Assembly (NCBI GenBank): GCA_011524425.1
Contig: WTKI01000300.1
Coordinates: 1 to 7,617 of the forward strand
Length of the DNA stretch: 7,617 bases
DNA from: Altererythrobacter sp.
GTDB lineage: Bacteria > Pseudomonadota > Alphaproteobacteria > Sphingomonadales > Sphingomonadaceae
Direction of reading: 5' to 3'
This document shows, in pieces, positions 1-6,130 of this stretch; positions within the stretch are counted from its first letter, which is position 1, and each line of letters opens with the position of its first letter. Position numbers and translations under genes: made by a program. The notes beneath the pieces were generated by a model. That model made no database searches. It was not told the DNA's origin and saw only the letters and a program-made list of their open reading frames with translations.

Positions 1-78
1 CTGTTGGCCCTGTGGAAATTGGGAATTCCCAGCCCCTGCCCGATTTTCCCAGACTTGAACAGACCTCTCCTTTCATGC

Positions 79-105
79 GACTCGTGGACTTCGTTGAGTC
101 GAGTC
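79..105. promoter_or_regulatory. Cluster of three GANTC (CcrM) sites in an imperfect hairpin
   Basis: GACTC at 79-83 and GAGTC at 96-100 and 101-105 are all GANTC, the target of the alphaproteobacterial cell-cycle methyltransferase CcrM. The same bases can form a hairpin: 79-84 pairs with 100-105, and 88-90 with 97-99 across a small bulge, leaving a 6-base loop. GANTC sites occur in the Caulobacter origin, and their methylation state follows replication. The sites are seen directly; their role here is inferred. Confidence 0.4.
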
Positions 106-118
106 AAACTTTTGCCTG

Positions 119-127
119 CTATCCCCA
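119..127 (+). promoter_or_regulatory. Weak DnaA site (W-box-like TCCCCA)
   Basis: CTATCCCCA has two mismatches to the DnaA consensus and contains TCCCCA, the sequence of the weak DnaA sites described in the Caulobacter origin. It sits 14 bases after the GANTC cluster. The motif is short and only supportive. Confidence 0.25.
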
Positions 128-243
128 GCCTGTCGAAAAGCGCGCGTTGCTGTTGGCAAACCCCCTCATCAATGCCTGTATTGCGAGGATGAAACTCATC
201 CCCGAACTTGTCGGCAGACTTCTCCCGTGGTTTATGCCACCCA

Positions 244-252
244 CTATCCACA
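244..252 (+). promoter_or_regulatory. DnaA-box-like 9-mer
   Basis: CTATCCACA differs from the consensus TTATCCACA only in its first base. It lies 56 bases before the first gene, in the segment where gene order predicts the origin. A second, two-mismatch 9-mer (TTATTCCAA) follows at 267-275. A single near-match can occur by chance, so the call leans on context. Confidence 0.4.
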
Positions 253-307
253 AGCCTCCGCATCGCTTATTCCAAACCCTCAGACACGCCGGACACAGTT
301 TAGCTTC

Positions 308-1153
308 ATGAACAAGATGCACCTTCATCTGGTCTCCGATTCAACCGGAGAAACCTTAGAGATGATCGCTAAGGCTGCTCTGGCGCAATTCGACAATCCC
401 GATGTTGTTCGCCACTTCTGGCCAATGGTTCGCAGCCGTCAACACCTTGATCGGATTGTCCCCGATCTTGCCGCCAATCCAGGGCTGGTATTGTTCACAC
501 TGGTCAATCCCGATACCCGCGCCCGGCTGGAAGAGCATTGTCGTCAATCAGGCTTGCCAGCAGTACCTGTCCTTGATGCTGTAACAGCAGCCCTTGAATC
601 GCAGCTCGGCGAAGAAGCCCACGGCAAACCGGGCCGCCAGCACTTGATGGACGAGGCCTATTTCAACCGCGTCGAAGCTATCCAGTTCACTATTGCACAT
701 GATGACGGTGTGGGTTGGGAAAACTGGGAAGCGGCTGACATTGTCCTGGCCGGTGTCTCGCGCAGCTCGAAGACGCCCACCAGCATCTATCTCGCTAACC
801 GCGGATACAAAACCGCGAACATTCCGATTGTGATGGAAAGCCCCCCTCCCAAAGCGCTTTTTGGGTTGCGCAATCCGTTAGTGGTCGGGCTGACCACTGC
901 TCCGGAGCGATTGGTTCAGATCCGCCGCAACCGTTTGCTGTCATTGAATGAAGGGACAGAAACCTCTTATGTCGATAACGAGCGTGTGCAGCAGGAAGTC
1001 CAGTTTGCCCGCCGCATGTTTGCTGACAATGGCTGGCCGGTGATTGATGTGACGCGCCGTTCGATTGAAGAAAGTGCTGCCGCCATCATTCGGCTGGCGC
1101 AAGAACGCACTCGCCGCGACAAACCGGTTGACGGGACTGCAAAGCCTATCTGA
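308..1153 (+). CDS. Pyruvate phosphate dikinase / PEP synthase regulatory kinase-phosphorylase (RP001, DUF299 family)
   Basis: This is a complete 281-residue member of the DUF299 family (PDRP/PpsR, 'RP001'). Family members are bifunctional: they inactivate pyruvate phosphate dikinase or PEP synthase by ADP-dependent phosphorylation of a threonine, and reactivate it by phosphate-dependent dephosphorylation, so controlling pyruvate-PEP interconversion in the cytosol. Seen here: the conserved N-terminal HLHLVSDSTGETLE (5-18), the HLMDEAYFNRVEAIQF region (112-127) and the P-loop GVSRSSKT (149-156). The ATG at 308 was chosen because family homology starts there; the in-frame ATG at 227 would add 27 unrelated residues inside the probable origin, and the ATG at 317 is possible. 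No clear ribosome binding site precedes it. The stop overlaps the maf start by one base (TGATG). Which of the two target enzymes it controls cannot be decided from the window, so no symbol is given. Confidence 0.95.
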   Translation: MNKMHLHLVSDSTGETLEMIAKAALAQFDNPDVVRHFWPMVRSRQHLDRIVPDLAANPGLVLFTLVNPDTRARLEEHCRQSGLPAVPVLDAVTAALESQLGEEAHGKPGRQHLMDEAYFNRVEAIQFTIAHDDGVGWENWEAADIVLAGVSRSSKTPTSIYLANRGYKTANIPIVMESPPPKALFGLRNPLVVGLTTAPERLVQIRRNRLLSLNEGTETSYVDNERVQQEVQFARRMFADNGWPVIDVTRRSIEESAAAIIRLAQERTRRDKPVDGTAKPI

Positions 1154-1752
1154 TGTTGCAAAGTGAACCCATTATTCTCGCTTCAAAAAGCGCCTCGCGC
1201 CGCGCTATGCTGGATGCTGCAGGCATTCAATATGAAGCAATCCCTGCTGATATTGACGAGCGTGCGGTGGAGGAGGGGCTTGCAGGTGCAACCCCTGCTC
1301 AAATTGCTGAAGCGCTGGGCGTTGCGAAGGCCGCTTCCGTTGCAGAGCAGCATCCCACCCGGTTAGTACTGGGGAGCGACAGCCTTGTTGTTTGCGACGG
1401 GCAGCGTTTCGACAAGCCGAAGTCGCGCGAAGATGCTGCAGCACATCTCAGTTTTTTCTCCGGTAAAACCATCGAACTTCATTCAGGCGCGGCTTTGCTG
1501 CGCGGGCACGGTTGTGAATGGAGTGGTTCGGCCGTTGCCAACCTTCACGTTCGCACCTTGTCTGATGACTTCATTGAAACATACCTTGCGGCTGAATGGC
1601 CCGAAGTCAGCTATTGCGTGGGCGTCTTTAGAATAGAGGCTTTGGGTCCGCATTTGTTCGAACACATTGACGGCGATCAATTCACAGTGCTCGGCATGCC
1701 TCTGTTGCTGGTTCTGGAAGCTTTGCGCGAAGCCGGAGTTTTGGCGCGATGA
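1153..1752 (+). CDS. maf: Maf family nucleotide pyrophosphatase
   Basis: This 199-residue protein has the usual Maf length. Maf proteins hydrolyse non-canonical or modified nucleoside triphosphates to monophosphate and pyrophosphate, a house-cleaning role; some inhibit septation when overproduced. Seen here: the N-terminal ILASKSASRR with the phosphate-binding SxSxxR pattern (11-16), the acidic GSDSLV motif (74-79), the KPKSREDA segment (88-95), and the C-terminal series Y154, IEALG (161-165), HIDGD (171-175) and VLGMP (179-183). The motif GSDS is closer to the YceF type (7-methyl-GTP) than to the ADT motif of the dTTP/UTP type, but I would not assign the substrate firmly. Its start overlaps the upstream stop by one base and its stop overlaps aroE by four (ATGA), which implies translational coupling. 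Confidence 0.94.
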   Translation: MLQSEPIILASKSASRRAMLDAAGIQYEAIPADIDERAVEEGLAGATPAQIAEALGVAKAASVAEQHPTRLVLGSDSLVVCDGQRFDKPKSREDAAAHLSFFSGKTIELHSGAALLRGHGCEWSGSAVANLHVRTLSDDFIETYLAAEWPEVSYCVGVFRIEALGPHLFEHIDGDQFTVLGMPLLLVLEALREAGVLAR

Positions 1753-2603
1753 ACAATCCCTATGCCGAAGTCATTGGCGATCCTATCGCACAATCGAAAT
1801 CGCCGCTAATCCACGGCTTCTGGTTGGACAGGCTCGGCATCGAAGCGGAGTATCGCACATGCCATGTGAAGCCTGACGAGCTGGCTGATTATTTTGCCGA
1901 GCGCCGCGCGGACTCTGATTGGCGCGGCTGCAACATCACCATGCCACATAAGCAATCAGCGATGGACCTTGTGGATGAGATCGAGCCTGTAGCGAAGTCG
2001 ATTGGTGCGATTAACACAGTCTATCGCGACGGCGATAAGCTCGCAGCGACAAGCACGGATGGTGCAGGATTTCTCGAACCTATCCGCAAGGAGCTCGCGC
2101 AAGAGCACTACTTTCGCATGGCCCGGATTCTGGGCACAGGCGGGGCATCGCGCGCCATCATTGCTGCACTTGCGCGCGAAGGATTTACTCTGGTTGTGGC
2201 CGGGCGCGACCCTGACAAAGCACGCGCTTTGCTCGACGAGCTTGCCCCTGATGGCGAGCATCATGCGGTGCATCTGGACCATTTCGCAGAGCCGACAGAC
2301 TTCGCATTCGATGATCGTGAAGGGTGCCTGGACCTTGTTATCAATGCGACAGCGCTGGGTATGAAAGGCCAACCACCCTTGGTCTTTGACTTAAGCCACG
2401 CCCCGCCGCGCAGCATCTTCTATGACATTGTCTATTCACCGCTGGAAACCGAATTGCTGGCCAAGGCAAAACAAGCGGGTTTCAGCGCGCTTGACGGCCT
2501 CAACATGCTGATCGGGCAAGCCGACCATGCGTTTGAGAAATTCTTCGCAGCAAAGCCCCCCCGCGAATATGATGCACAATTGCGAGAATTGTTGCTGCGA
2601 TGA
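1749..2603 (+). CDS. aroE: Shikimate dehydrogenase (NADP+)
   Basis: AroE reduces 3-dehydroshikimate to shikimate with NADPH, the fourth step of the shikimate pathway to aromatic amino acids. The 284-residue protein shows the full signature set: SKSP (16-19) for substrate binding, NITMPHK with catalytic K68 (62-68), INTV (88-91), catalytic D104 in STDGAGF, the glycine-rich nucleotide loop GTGGASR (129-135), the AGRD loop after the second Rossmann strand (151-154) for the NADP phosphate, NAT (199-201), the Y229/P231 region and DGLNMLIGQ (249-257). Length and motifs are normal and nothing is missing. It starts within the maf stop (ATGA) and ends within the coaE start (ATGA), so it is an internal operon gene without its own leader. 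Confidence 0.98.
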   Translation: MNNPYAEVIGDPIAQSKSPLIHGFWLDRLGIEAEYRTCHVKPDELADYFAERRADSDWRGCNITMPHKQSAMDLVDEIEPVAKSIGAINTVYRDGDKLAATSTDGAGFLEPIRKELAQEHYFRMARILGTGGASRAIIAALAREGFTLVVAGRDPDKARALLDELAPDGEHHAVHLDHFAEPTDFAFDDREGCLDLVINATALGMKGQPPLVFDLSHAPPRSIFYDIVYSPLETELLAKAKQAGFSALDGLNMLIGQADHAFEKFFAAKPPREYDAQLRELLLR

Positions 2604-3208
2604 GTGAACCGTTCATCATCGGCCTTACCGGCTCGATCGGCATGGGCAAATCGACTGTGGCTGAAATGTTCGCGCGTGCTGGGGTTCCGGTGTTTGATGC
2701 TGATGCACAAGTGCGCAAAATGCAGGGCCCGGATGGCGAGCTCTTGCCAGCTATTGAAGATGCTTTTCCCGGATCGACCGGGCCGCAAGGCGTTGATCGC
2801 GAAGTGCTTGGCGCACAGGTGTTTGCAGACAAAGCCTTGCTCGCAAAGCTTGAGGCCATTGTGCATCCCGCTGTCGGCGCAAAGCGCGCTGAGTTCATGG
2901 AGGCCAATCAGGATGCTTCGCTGATCCTGTTTGACATCCCGCTATTGTTCGAGGGCGCTGGTCACAGTCAGGTCGATTGTATTGTGGTTGTTTCTGCCCC
3001 TGCTGATGTGCAGCGCGCGCGTGTTCTTGCCCGGCCCGGCATGACGGAAGAAAAGTTCGAACATATTCTGGGACTGCAAGTGCCAGATGCCGAGAAACGC
3101 GAGCGCGCTGATTATGTGGTTGATACCAGCACCTCTTTGGAAGAGACCGAGTCGGCGGTGAAAATGCTCGTCGAAGATTTGCGCGAGCGTGCACAGGCGC
3201 GACAGTGA
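2600..3208 (+). CDS. coaE: Dephospho-CoA kinase
   Basis: CoaE phosphorylates the 3'-hydroxyl of the dephospho-CoA ribose, the last step of coenzyme A synthesis, in the cytosol. The 202-residue protein has the P-loop GSIGMGKS (11-18) behind the family's leading GLT, the DADA acidic motif after the second strand (33-36), VHP in the CoA-binding helical part (88-90), PLLFE (114-118) and a lid region with R139, R141 and R145, followed by the typical QVPDAEKRERADYVVDT stretch (160-176). Length is standard. Its ATG overlaps the aroE stop by four bases. It closes the four-gene overlapping operon; 113 bases separate it from dnaQ. Confidence 0.98.
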   Translation: MSEPFIIGLTGSIGMGKSTVAEMFARAGVPVFDADAQVRKMQGPDGELLPAIEDAFPGSTGPQGVDREVLGAQVFADKALLAKLEAIVHPAVGAKRAEFMEANQDASLILFDIPLLFEGAGHSQVDCIVVVSAPADVQRARVLARPGMTEEKFEHILGLQVPDAEKRERADYVVDTSTSLEETESAVKMLVEDLRERAQARQ

Positions 3209-3244
3209 AGCGTCTCCAAAACGCTGAAATCCTGTATTTTTCAG
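3209..3244 (+). terminator. Possible weak terminator after coaE
   Basis: Immediately after the coaE stop, AGCGT (3209-3213) and ACGCT (3221-3225) form a 5-bp stem with a 7-base loop. CTGAAA (3224-3229) can alternatively pair with TTTCAG (3239-3244) around a run of five T at 3237-3241. The stems are short and the T-run is detached from the first stem, so this may only attenuate transcription before dnaQ. Confidence 0.22.
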
Positions 3245-3321
3245 ATCAATAGCCGGAGAATCCTCGCCAATGGTGCGAGTCCCTCTTGCGCGAGACCGCT
3301 CATGGTCCGATAGTGTCTCCA

Positions 3322-4023
3322 ATGCGTGAAATTGTGTTTGATACTGAAACCACCGGCCTCGACCCCAAGACGGGCGACCGGATGGTAGAAATCGGCTGCG
3401 TTGAACTTTATAACCGGGTACCAACCGGCGAAACATATCACGCCTATTTTAATCCGGAACGCGACATGCCAGCGGGCGCGGAAGCCGTCCACGGCCTGTC
3501 CGCCAGCTTTCTTTCTGACAAGCCATTGTTCAAAGAACTGGCCGAGGAACTTATCTCGTTTTTAGGCGAAGCGCCGCTGGTTGCGCACAATGCCGGTTTT
3601 GACTTTGGCTTCCTCAATGCAGAGCTTGCAATGATCGGTATGGAGCCGGTCTGTATGACGCGTATGGTGGACACAGTGGCCATTGCGCGCAAGCGCCACC
3701 CGGGCGCCAAACTTTCCCTTGATGCGCTGTGTACGCGCTACGGGGTTGATCGCAGCCACCGTGTCAAGCACGGAGCATTGCTCGACGCAGAGCTTCTCGC
3801 ACAGGTTTATGTAGAATTGCTGGGCGGCCGGCAGATAGGATTGGAGCTTGCTGCTGATGCGGCCACTTCCCAAACTTCCACACCAGACCCGGTTGCACAA
3901 GTTATTGGCAATAAGCCAACCGCGCCTGTCCGACCACCCCGGCCCCATGCTGCAAGCGCAGAGGAGCTCGCGCGCCACAAGAAATTTATGGAAGGGTTTG
4001 ATCAACCAATCTGGGCAAAGTGA
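3322..4023 (+). CDS. dnaQ: DNA polymerase III epsilon subunit (3'-5' proofreading exonuclease)
   Basis: DnaQ removes misincorporated nucleotides during replication as part of the polymerase III core. The 233-residue protein is a DEDDh exonuclease: Exo I FDTETTG with D7 and E9, Exo II HNAGFD with D94, and Exo III with H150 and D155 (HGALLD). QIGLEL at 171-176 sits just after the exonuclease fold, where the E. coli subunit carries its sliding-clamp-binding motif. A proline-rich linker (about 190-207) leads to a basic/aromatic tail ending in W231, which would contact the polymerase subunit. The ATG at 3322 starts exactly at the family's N-terminus; the upstream in-frame TTG at 3286 would add 12 unlike residues. 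No good ribosome binding site is seen. Its place after coaE matches the origin-proximal order of Caulobacter. Confidence 0.95.
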   Translation: MREIVFDTETTGLDPKTGDRMVEIGCVELYNRVPTGETYHAYFNPERDMPAGAEAVHGLSASFLSDKPLFKELAEELISFLGEAPLVAHNAGFDFGFLNAELAMIGMEPVCMTRMVDTVAIARKRHPGAKLSLDALCTRYGVDRSHRVKHGALLDAELLAQVYVELLGGRQIGLELAADAATSQTSTPDPVAQVIGNKPTAPVRPPRPHAASAEELARHKKFMEGFDQPIWAK

Positions 4024-4094
4024 TCTCCACTTGCTTGCCGCATGATCGTGCCCTCAACCCTTGAAGATGACAAAACAAGAAGCACATAAGTTCT

Positions 4095-4100
4095 AAGGAG
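4095..4100 (+). promoter_or_regulatory. Strong ribosome binding site for hpf
   Basis: AAGGAG lies six bases before the ATG at 4107. It is the best Shine-Dalgarno sequence in the window and fixes the hpf start. Most other starts here either overlap the preceding gene or lack a clear site, so hpf is probably translated efficiently. Confidence 0.8.
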
Positions 4101-4106
4101 ACTGCC

Positions 4107-4691
4107 ATGGATATCCGCGTTTCGGGCCATCAGATGGAAACAGGTGCAGCCTTACAGGAACACGCAACGGATCGATTGGGCGGGATCGTAGACAAGTATT
4201 TTGACGGAGCAATCTCCTCTCATGTGACTTTCGGCAAGGCCCCGGCAGGTGCTTTCCATTGCGACATCGTCACCCATGTGATGCAGGGGCTGATTTTACG
4301 CAGCCAGGCTGAGGCTCAGGATGCGCATCTGGCACTTGATGGTGCTGCGGAAAAAATCGACAAGCAGCTGCGCCGCTACAAGAGACGCCTGAAAGACCGG
4401 CACGAGCAAGCAGCCCATGCGCTGAAAGAAGAAGAGGCTGCCTATGCGATTGAAGAGGCAGGTTATACAATTTTCGCCTCTGATGATGCCGAAGAGGAAG
4501 TCACAACGGATGCGCCGCCCATAATCGCAGAGACAAGCACAGACATTCCAGAGGCCAGCGTTGCAGATGCAGTGATGATGCTCGATTTGAGACACACCAA
4601 TGCATTGTTCTTCAAAAACGCTGGAACTGGGCGGCATAATATGGTTTATCGCCGCTCAGATGGCTCGATCGGTTGGGTTGAGCCACGCTGA
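4107..4691 (+). CDS. hpf: Ribosome hibernation promoting factor, long form
   Basis: Long HPF binds the 30S decoding region and dimerises 70S ribosomes into inactive 100S particles in starvation or stationary phase. The 194-residue protein has an N-terminal S30AE/YfiA domain (about 1-98) with a basic helix rich in K and R at 86-98, an acidic, poorly conserved linker (about 105-150), and the C-terminal dimerisation domain (about 152-192) with the conserved MLDLRHTNALFFKNAGTG and the SDGSIGWVEP end. Length is typical of the long form. It stands alone between dnaQ (83 bases upstream) and ptsN (156 bases downstream). In many proteobacteria hpf and ptsN follow rpoN; here rpoN is not next to them. 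Confidence 0.96.
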   Translation: MDIRVSGHQMETGAALQEHATDRLGGIVDKYFDGAISSHVTFGKAPAGAFHCDIVTHVMQGLILRSQAEAQDAHLALDGAAEKIDKQLRRYKRRLKDRHEQAAHALKEEEAAYAIEEAGYTIFASDDAEEEVTTDAPPIIAETSTDIPEASVADAVMMLDLRHTNALFFKNAGTGRHNMVYRRSDGSIGWVEPR

Positions 4692-4694
4692 TAA

Positions 4695-4745
4695 AAAGGG
4701 GAATTTCGCTGCGCTACCTCACGTGCGAAATTGCAGGGACCCTTT
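4695..4745 (+). repeat. Two-tier inverted repeat downstream of hpf
   Basis: AATTTCGC (4702-4709) is perfectly inverted as GCGAAATT (4725-4732) around a 15-base loop. Outside it AAAGGG (4695-4700) pairs with CCCTTT (4740-4745), with an asymmetric internal bulge. It starts four bases after the hpf stop and has no T-run, so it could be a terminator-like or RNA-stabilising hairpin of the hpf message rather than a classic terminator. Confidence 0.45.
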
Positions 4746-4760
4746 ACGCTGTAGCATAGC

Positions 4761-4775
4761 GATCAGCTCTTGATC
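4761..4775. repeat. Short dyad upstream of ptsN
   Basis: GATCA (4761-4765) and TGATC (4771-4775) form a perfect 5-bp dyad with a 5-base spacer, 72 bases before the ptsN start. It could be an operator half-site pair or a chance dyad; no promoter can be placed with confidence around it. Confidence 0.2.
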
Positions 4776-4847
4776 TGGCAGAGCGCAACCCAAAAGGCGC
4801 CGCCGGGTTCGGTCGAACAAGAGAGATTAGATAAGTAAACGTCTGAC

Positions 4848-5309
4848 ATGAATGTAAATTTTCAACTGCTTCCGCAGGCGGTCGCAAGCGCTAATTCACA
4901 AACCAAGCAAGATGTGCTTGAGCGGGTCGCTGCTTTGGCTGCGCGCGTTTACGGGATCGATGAAGCGACGGTGCTCGATGGTCTCGAGGAGCGTGAGCGC
5001 CTCGGCAGCACCGGATTCGGTCGCGGCGTAGCGATTCCCCATACGCGTTCCGATGCAATCAATCGTCCGATTGTAGTGCTGTTGCGGCTGGAATCGCCGG
5101 TCGATTTTGATTCTGCTGACGCAATGCCGGTCGATCTCGTGTTTGGTTTGGTCTCGCCTGAGCGTGCCGGCGCTACACACTTGCATGCGCTTGCTGCACT
5201 TTCGCGACTGGTGCGCGATGATGCGATGCATGAAGCCTTGAACAATGCGACGGATTCAGAAGCGCTTTACGCTCTGCTATCCAATCAGCTCGAGCGTGAT
5301 GCTGCCTGA
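4848..5309 (+). CDS. ptsN: PTS IIA-like nitrogen regulatory protein (EIIA-Ntr)
   Basis: PtsN is the last phosphate acceptor of the nitrogen PTS (EI-Ntr, NPr, EIIA-Ntr). It carries no sugar; its phosphorylation state regulates partner proteins, such as potassium transport and carbon/nitrogen responses, in other proteobacteria. The 153-residue protein is a single PTS EIIA type-2 domain of normal length. H65 in GVAIPHTR is the phosphorylated histidine, and LVFGLVSPE plus HLHALAALSRLVRD are conserved. The spacing and sequence upstream give only a weak ribosome binding site. Its end overlaps the next gene by 11 bases. The conserved association with hpf supports the call. Partners in this organism cannot be seen in the window. 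Confidence 0.95.
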   Translation: MNVNFQLLPQAVASANSQTKQDVLERVAALAARVYGIDEATVLDGLEERERLGSTGFGRGVAIPHTRSDAINRPIVVLLRLESPVDFDSADAMPVDLVFGLVSPERAGATHLHALAALSRLVRDDAMHEALNNATDSEALYALLSNQLERDAA

Positions 5310-5781
5310 CGAACCCGGTTCCGGAGCGAGTGCAGACGGCGAAGGAGCAGCGCAGCACCATCGCGCGCTGGAGCGCCTTTATCACTCAGCGCCTATCAAT
5401 GCGCTGTTTTCTTCCAAGCTGACTATTCCGGCGGAAGGGCTGAGCCAGATCCGCTTTGACGTAACTGAAGAAGGTTACCATGCCGCAGGGGCGGCCCATG
5501 GCACAATCTACTTCAAGATGCTGGACGATGCAGCCTTCTACGCCGCGAACACGCTCGCCACCGATCGCTTCTTGCTGACCACCAGCTTCAACCTGCACTT
5601 CACCAAGCCGGTGCGCACCGGCGAGGTCGTTGCTGAAGGGCGGTGGGTGAGCGGCAAGCGCCGCGTCTTTGTGGCTGAGGCCCGGCTGGTTGACAGCGAA
5701 GGCGATGAAATTGGCCGAGGAACAGGCACTTTCATGCGCTCGCGTATCGCTTTGTCCAGCCTTGAAGGATACAAGCCCTGA
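5299..5781 (+). CDS. PaaI-like hotdog-fold thioesterase
   Basis: This is a 160-residue hotdog-fold protein of the PaaI/4HBT kind, which hydrolyse acyl-CoA thioesters. Seen: a hydrophilic N-terminal extension (1-25), then the hotdog core with HGTIYFKMLDDAAFYAAN (67-84), in which the H67-G68 turn and the acidic D76/D77 of the central helix are the usual active-site positions. The strand TTSFNLHFTKPVRTGEVVAEG (94-114) and a second pair of strands ending near residue 148 complete the fold. The ATG at 5299 was chosen; it overlaps the ptsN stop by 11 bases, and longer starts run deeper into ptsN without family similarity. The stop overlaps the next start by one base (TGATG). The substrate is not identifiable; the family commonly clears aromatic or dead-end acyl-CoAs. 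Confidence 0.9.
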   Translation: MLPDEPGSGASADGEGAAQHHRALERLYHSAPINALFSSKLTIPAEGLSQIRFDVTEEGYHAAGAAHGTIYFKMLDDAAFYAANTLATDRFLLTTSFNLHFTKPVRTGEVVAEGRWVSGKRRVFVAEARLVDSEGDEIGRGTGTFMRSRIALSSLEGYKP

Positions 5782-6116
5782 TGGATGAGCGGCTTCCCGC
5801 CCATCTGGAAGTGGCTGCAATAATTCGCTTGGCTGAAAGCCGGAACGGCTTTGCTACAGTGCTTGCACGTGGTGAACGCGATGCTGGAACAATCCTGCTT
5901 TTAACCATGGATCGGGGTAATTCCGTTACACTTTTCGAACGGATGCCGCAATTGGATGGAACCCGGGTTTATACCGAGAGCCGCAGTGAAGAACCTGAAA
6001 ATAAACAGGAATTTTCCGAATATCTCGATCGACGTAGGCGTCAGGATCCCGATATCTGGATTGTGGAAGTGGATGTCGCCGATGCGCAACACTTCATCGA
6101 ATTATTGCCGCGTTAA
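5781..6116 (+). CDS. DUF1491 family protein
   Basis: This 111-residue protein has no known function. It matches the alphaproteobacterial DUF1491 family in its opening RLPAHLEVAAIIRLAES, the GFATVLARGERDAGTILLL segment (23-41), the ERMPQLDGTRVY stretch (53-64) and the RRRRQDPDIWIVEVDVAD end (83-100). The composition suggests a small soluble alpha/beta protein with no signal peptide or membrane segment. It starts on the last base of the thioesterase stop, so the two are probably translated together with ptsN. In sphingomonads this family is often found beside a SleB-type hydrolase gene, as here, but that does not establish a shared task. Confidence 0.85.
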   Translation: MDERLPAHLEVAAIIRLAESRNGFATVLARGERDAGTILLLTMDRGNSVTLFERMPQLDGTRVYTESRSEEPENKQEFSEYLDRRRRQDPDIWIVEVDVADAQHFIELLPR

Positions 6117-6130
6117 CTTGACCTTCTGGT

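Larger units (their letters stand above)
1..307. other. Gene-free region, probable right part of the chromosomal replication origin
   Basis: No credible gene is visible in these 307 bases; open frames here show no recognisable protein features. The following genes (RP001/DUF299 kinase, maf, aroE, coaE, dnaQ) match the order that flanks the Caulobacter origin, which lies between hemE and RP001. Seen directly: a one-mismatch DnaA box CTATCCACA at 244-252, a weaker CTATCCCCA at 119-127 containing TCCCCA, TTATTCCAA at 267-275, a reverse-strand ATTTCCACA at 11-19, a perfect 12-bp palindrome TGGGAATTCCCA at 20-31, and three GANTC sites at 79-83, 96-100 and 101-105. No clearly AT-rich unwinding stretch and no paired TTAA CtrA site is visible, so the core of the origin may lie left of the window. 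The origin call is an inference from gene order plus these motifs. Confidence 0.5.

Noticed and set aside
160..175. IHF-like site near CATCAATGCC in the origin region
   Set aside because: At least two mismatches to the consensus core; not better than chance.
12..311. Open frame of 99 codons across the left spacer
   Set aside because: Its composition resembles no protein family, it overlaps the probable origin motifs and runs into the start of the next gene in another frame.
119..328. Reverse-strand open frame of 69 codons in the left spacer
   Set aside because: No family-like sequence, no ribosome binding site, and it overlaps the start of the regulatory kinase gene.
3286..3314. Promoter-like TTGCGC, 17 bases, GATAGT upstream of dnaQ
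   Set aside because: The boxes are weak and the start point would fall almost on the dnaQ ATG, requiring a leaderless message. Possible but not supported.
4061..4090. Sigma-70-like promoter TTGAAG, 18-base spacer, CATAAG before hpf
   Set aside because: Both boxes match only four of six bases, and transcription from it would begin at or within the ribosome binding site, which would remove the best translation signal in the window.
4775..4792. Sigma-54 (-24/-12) promoter CTGGCA... before ptsN
   Set aside because: The TGGCA part is present but the required TTGC at the correct distance is missing.
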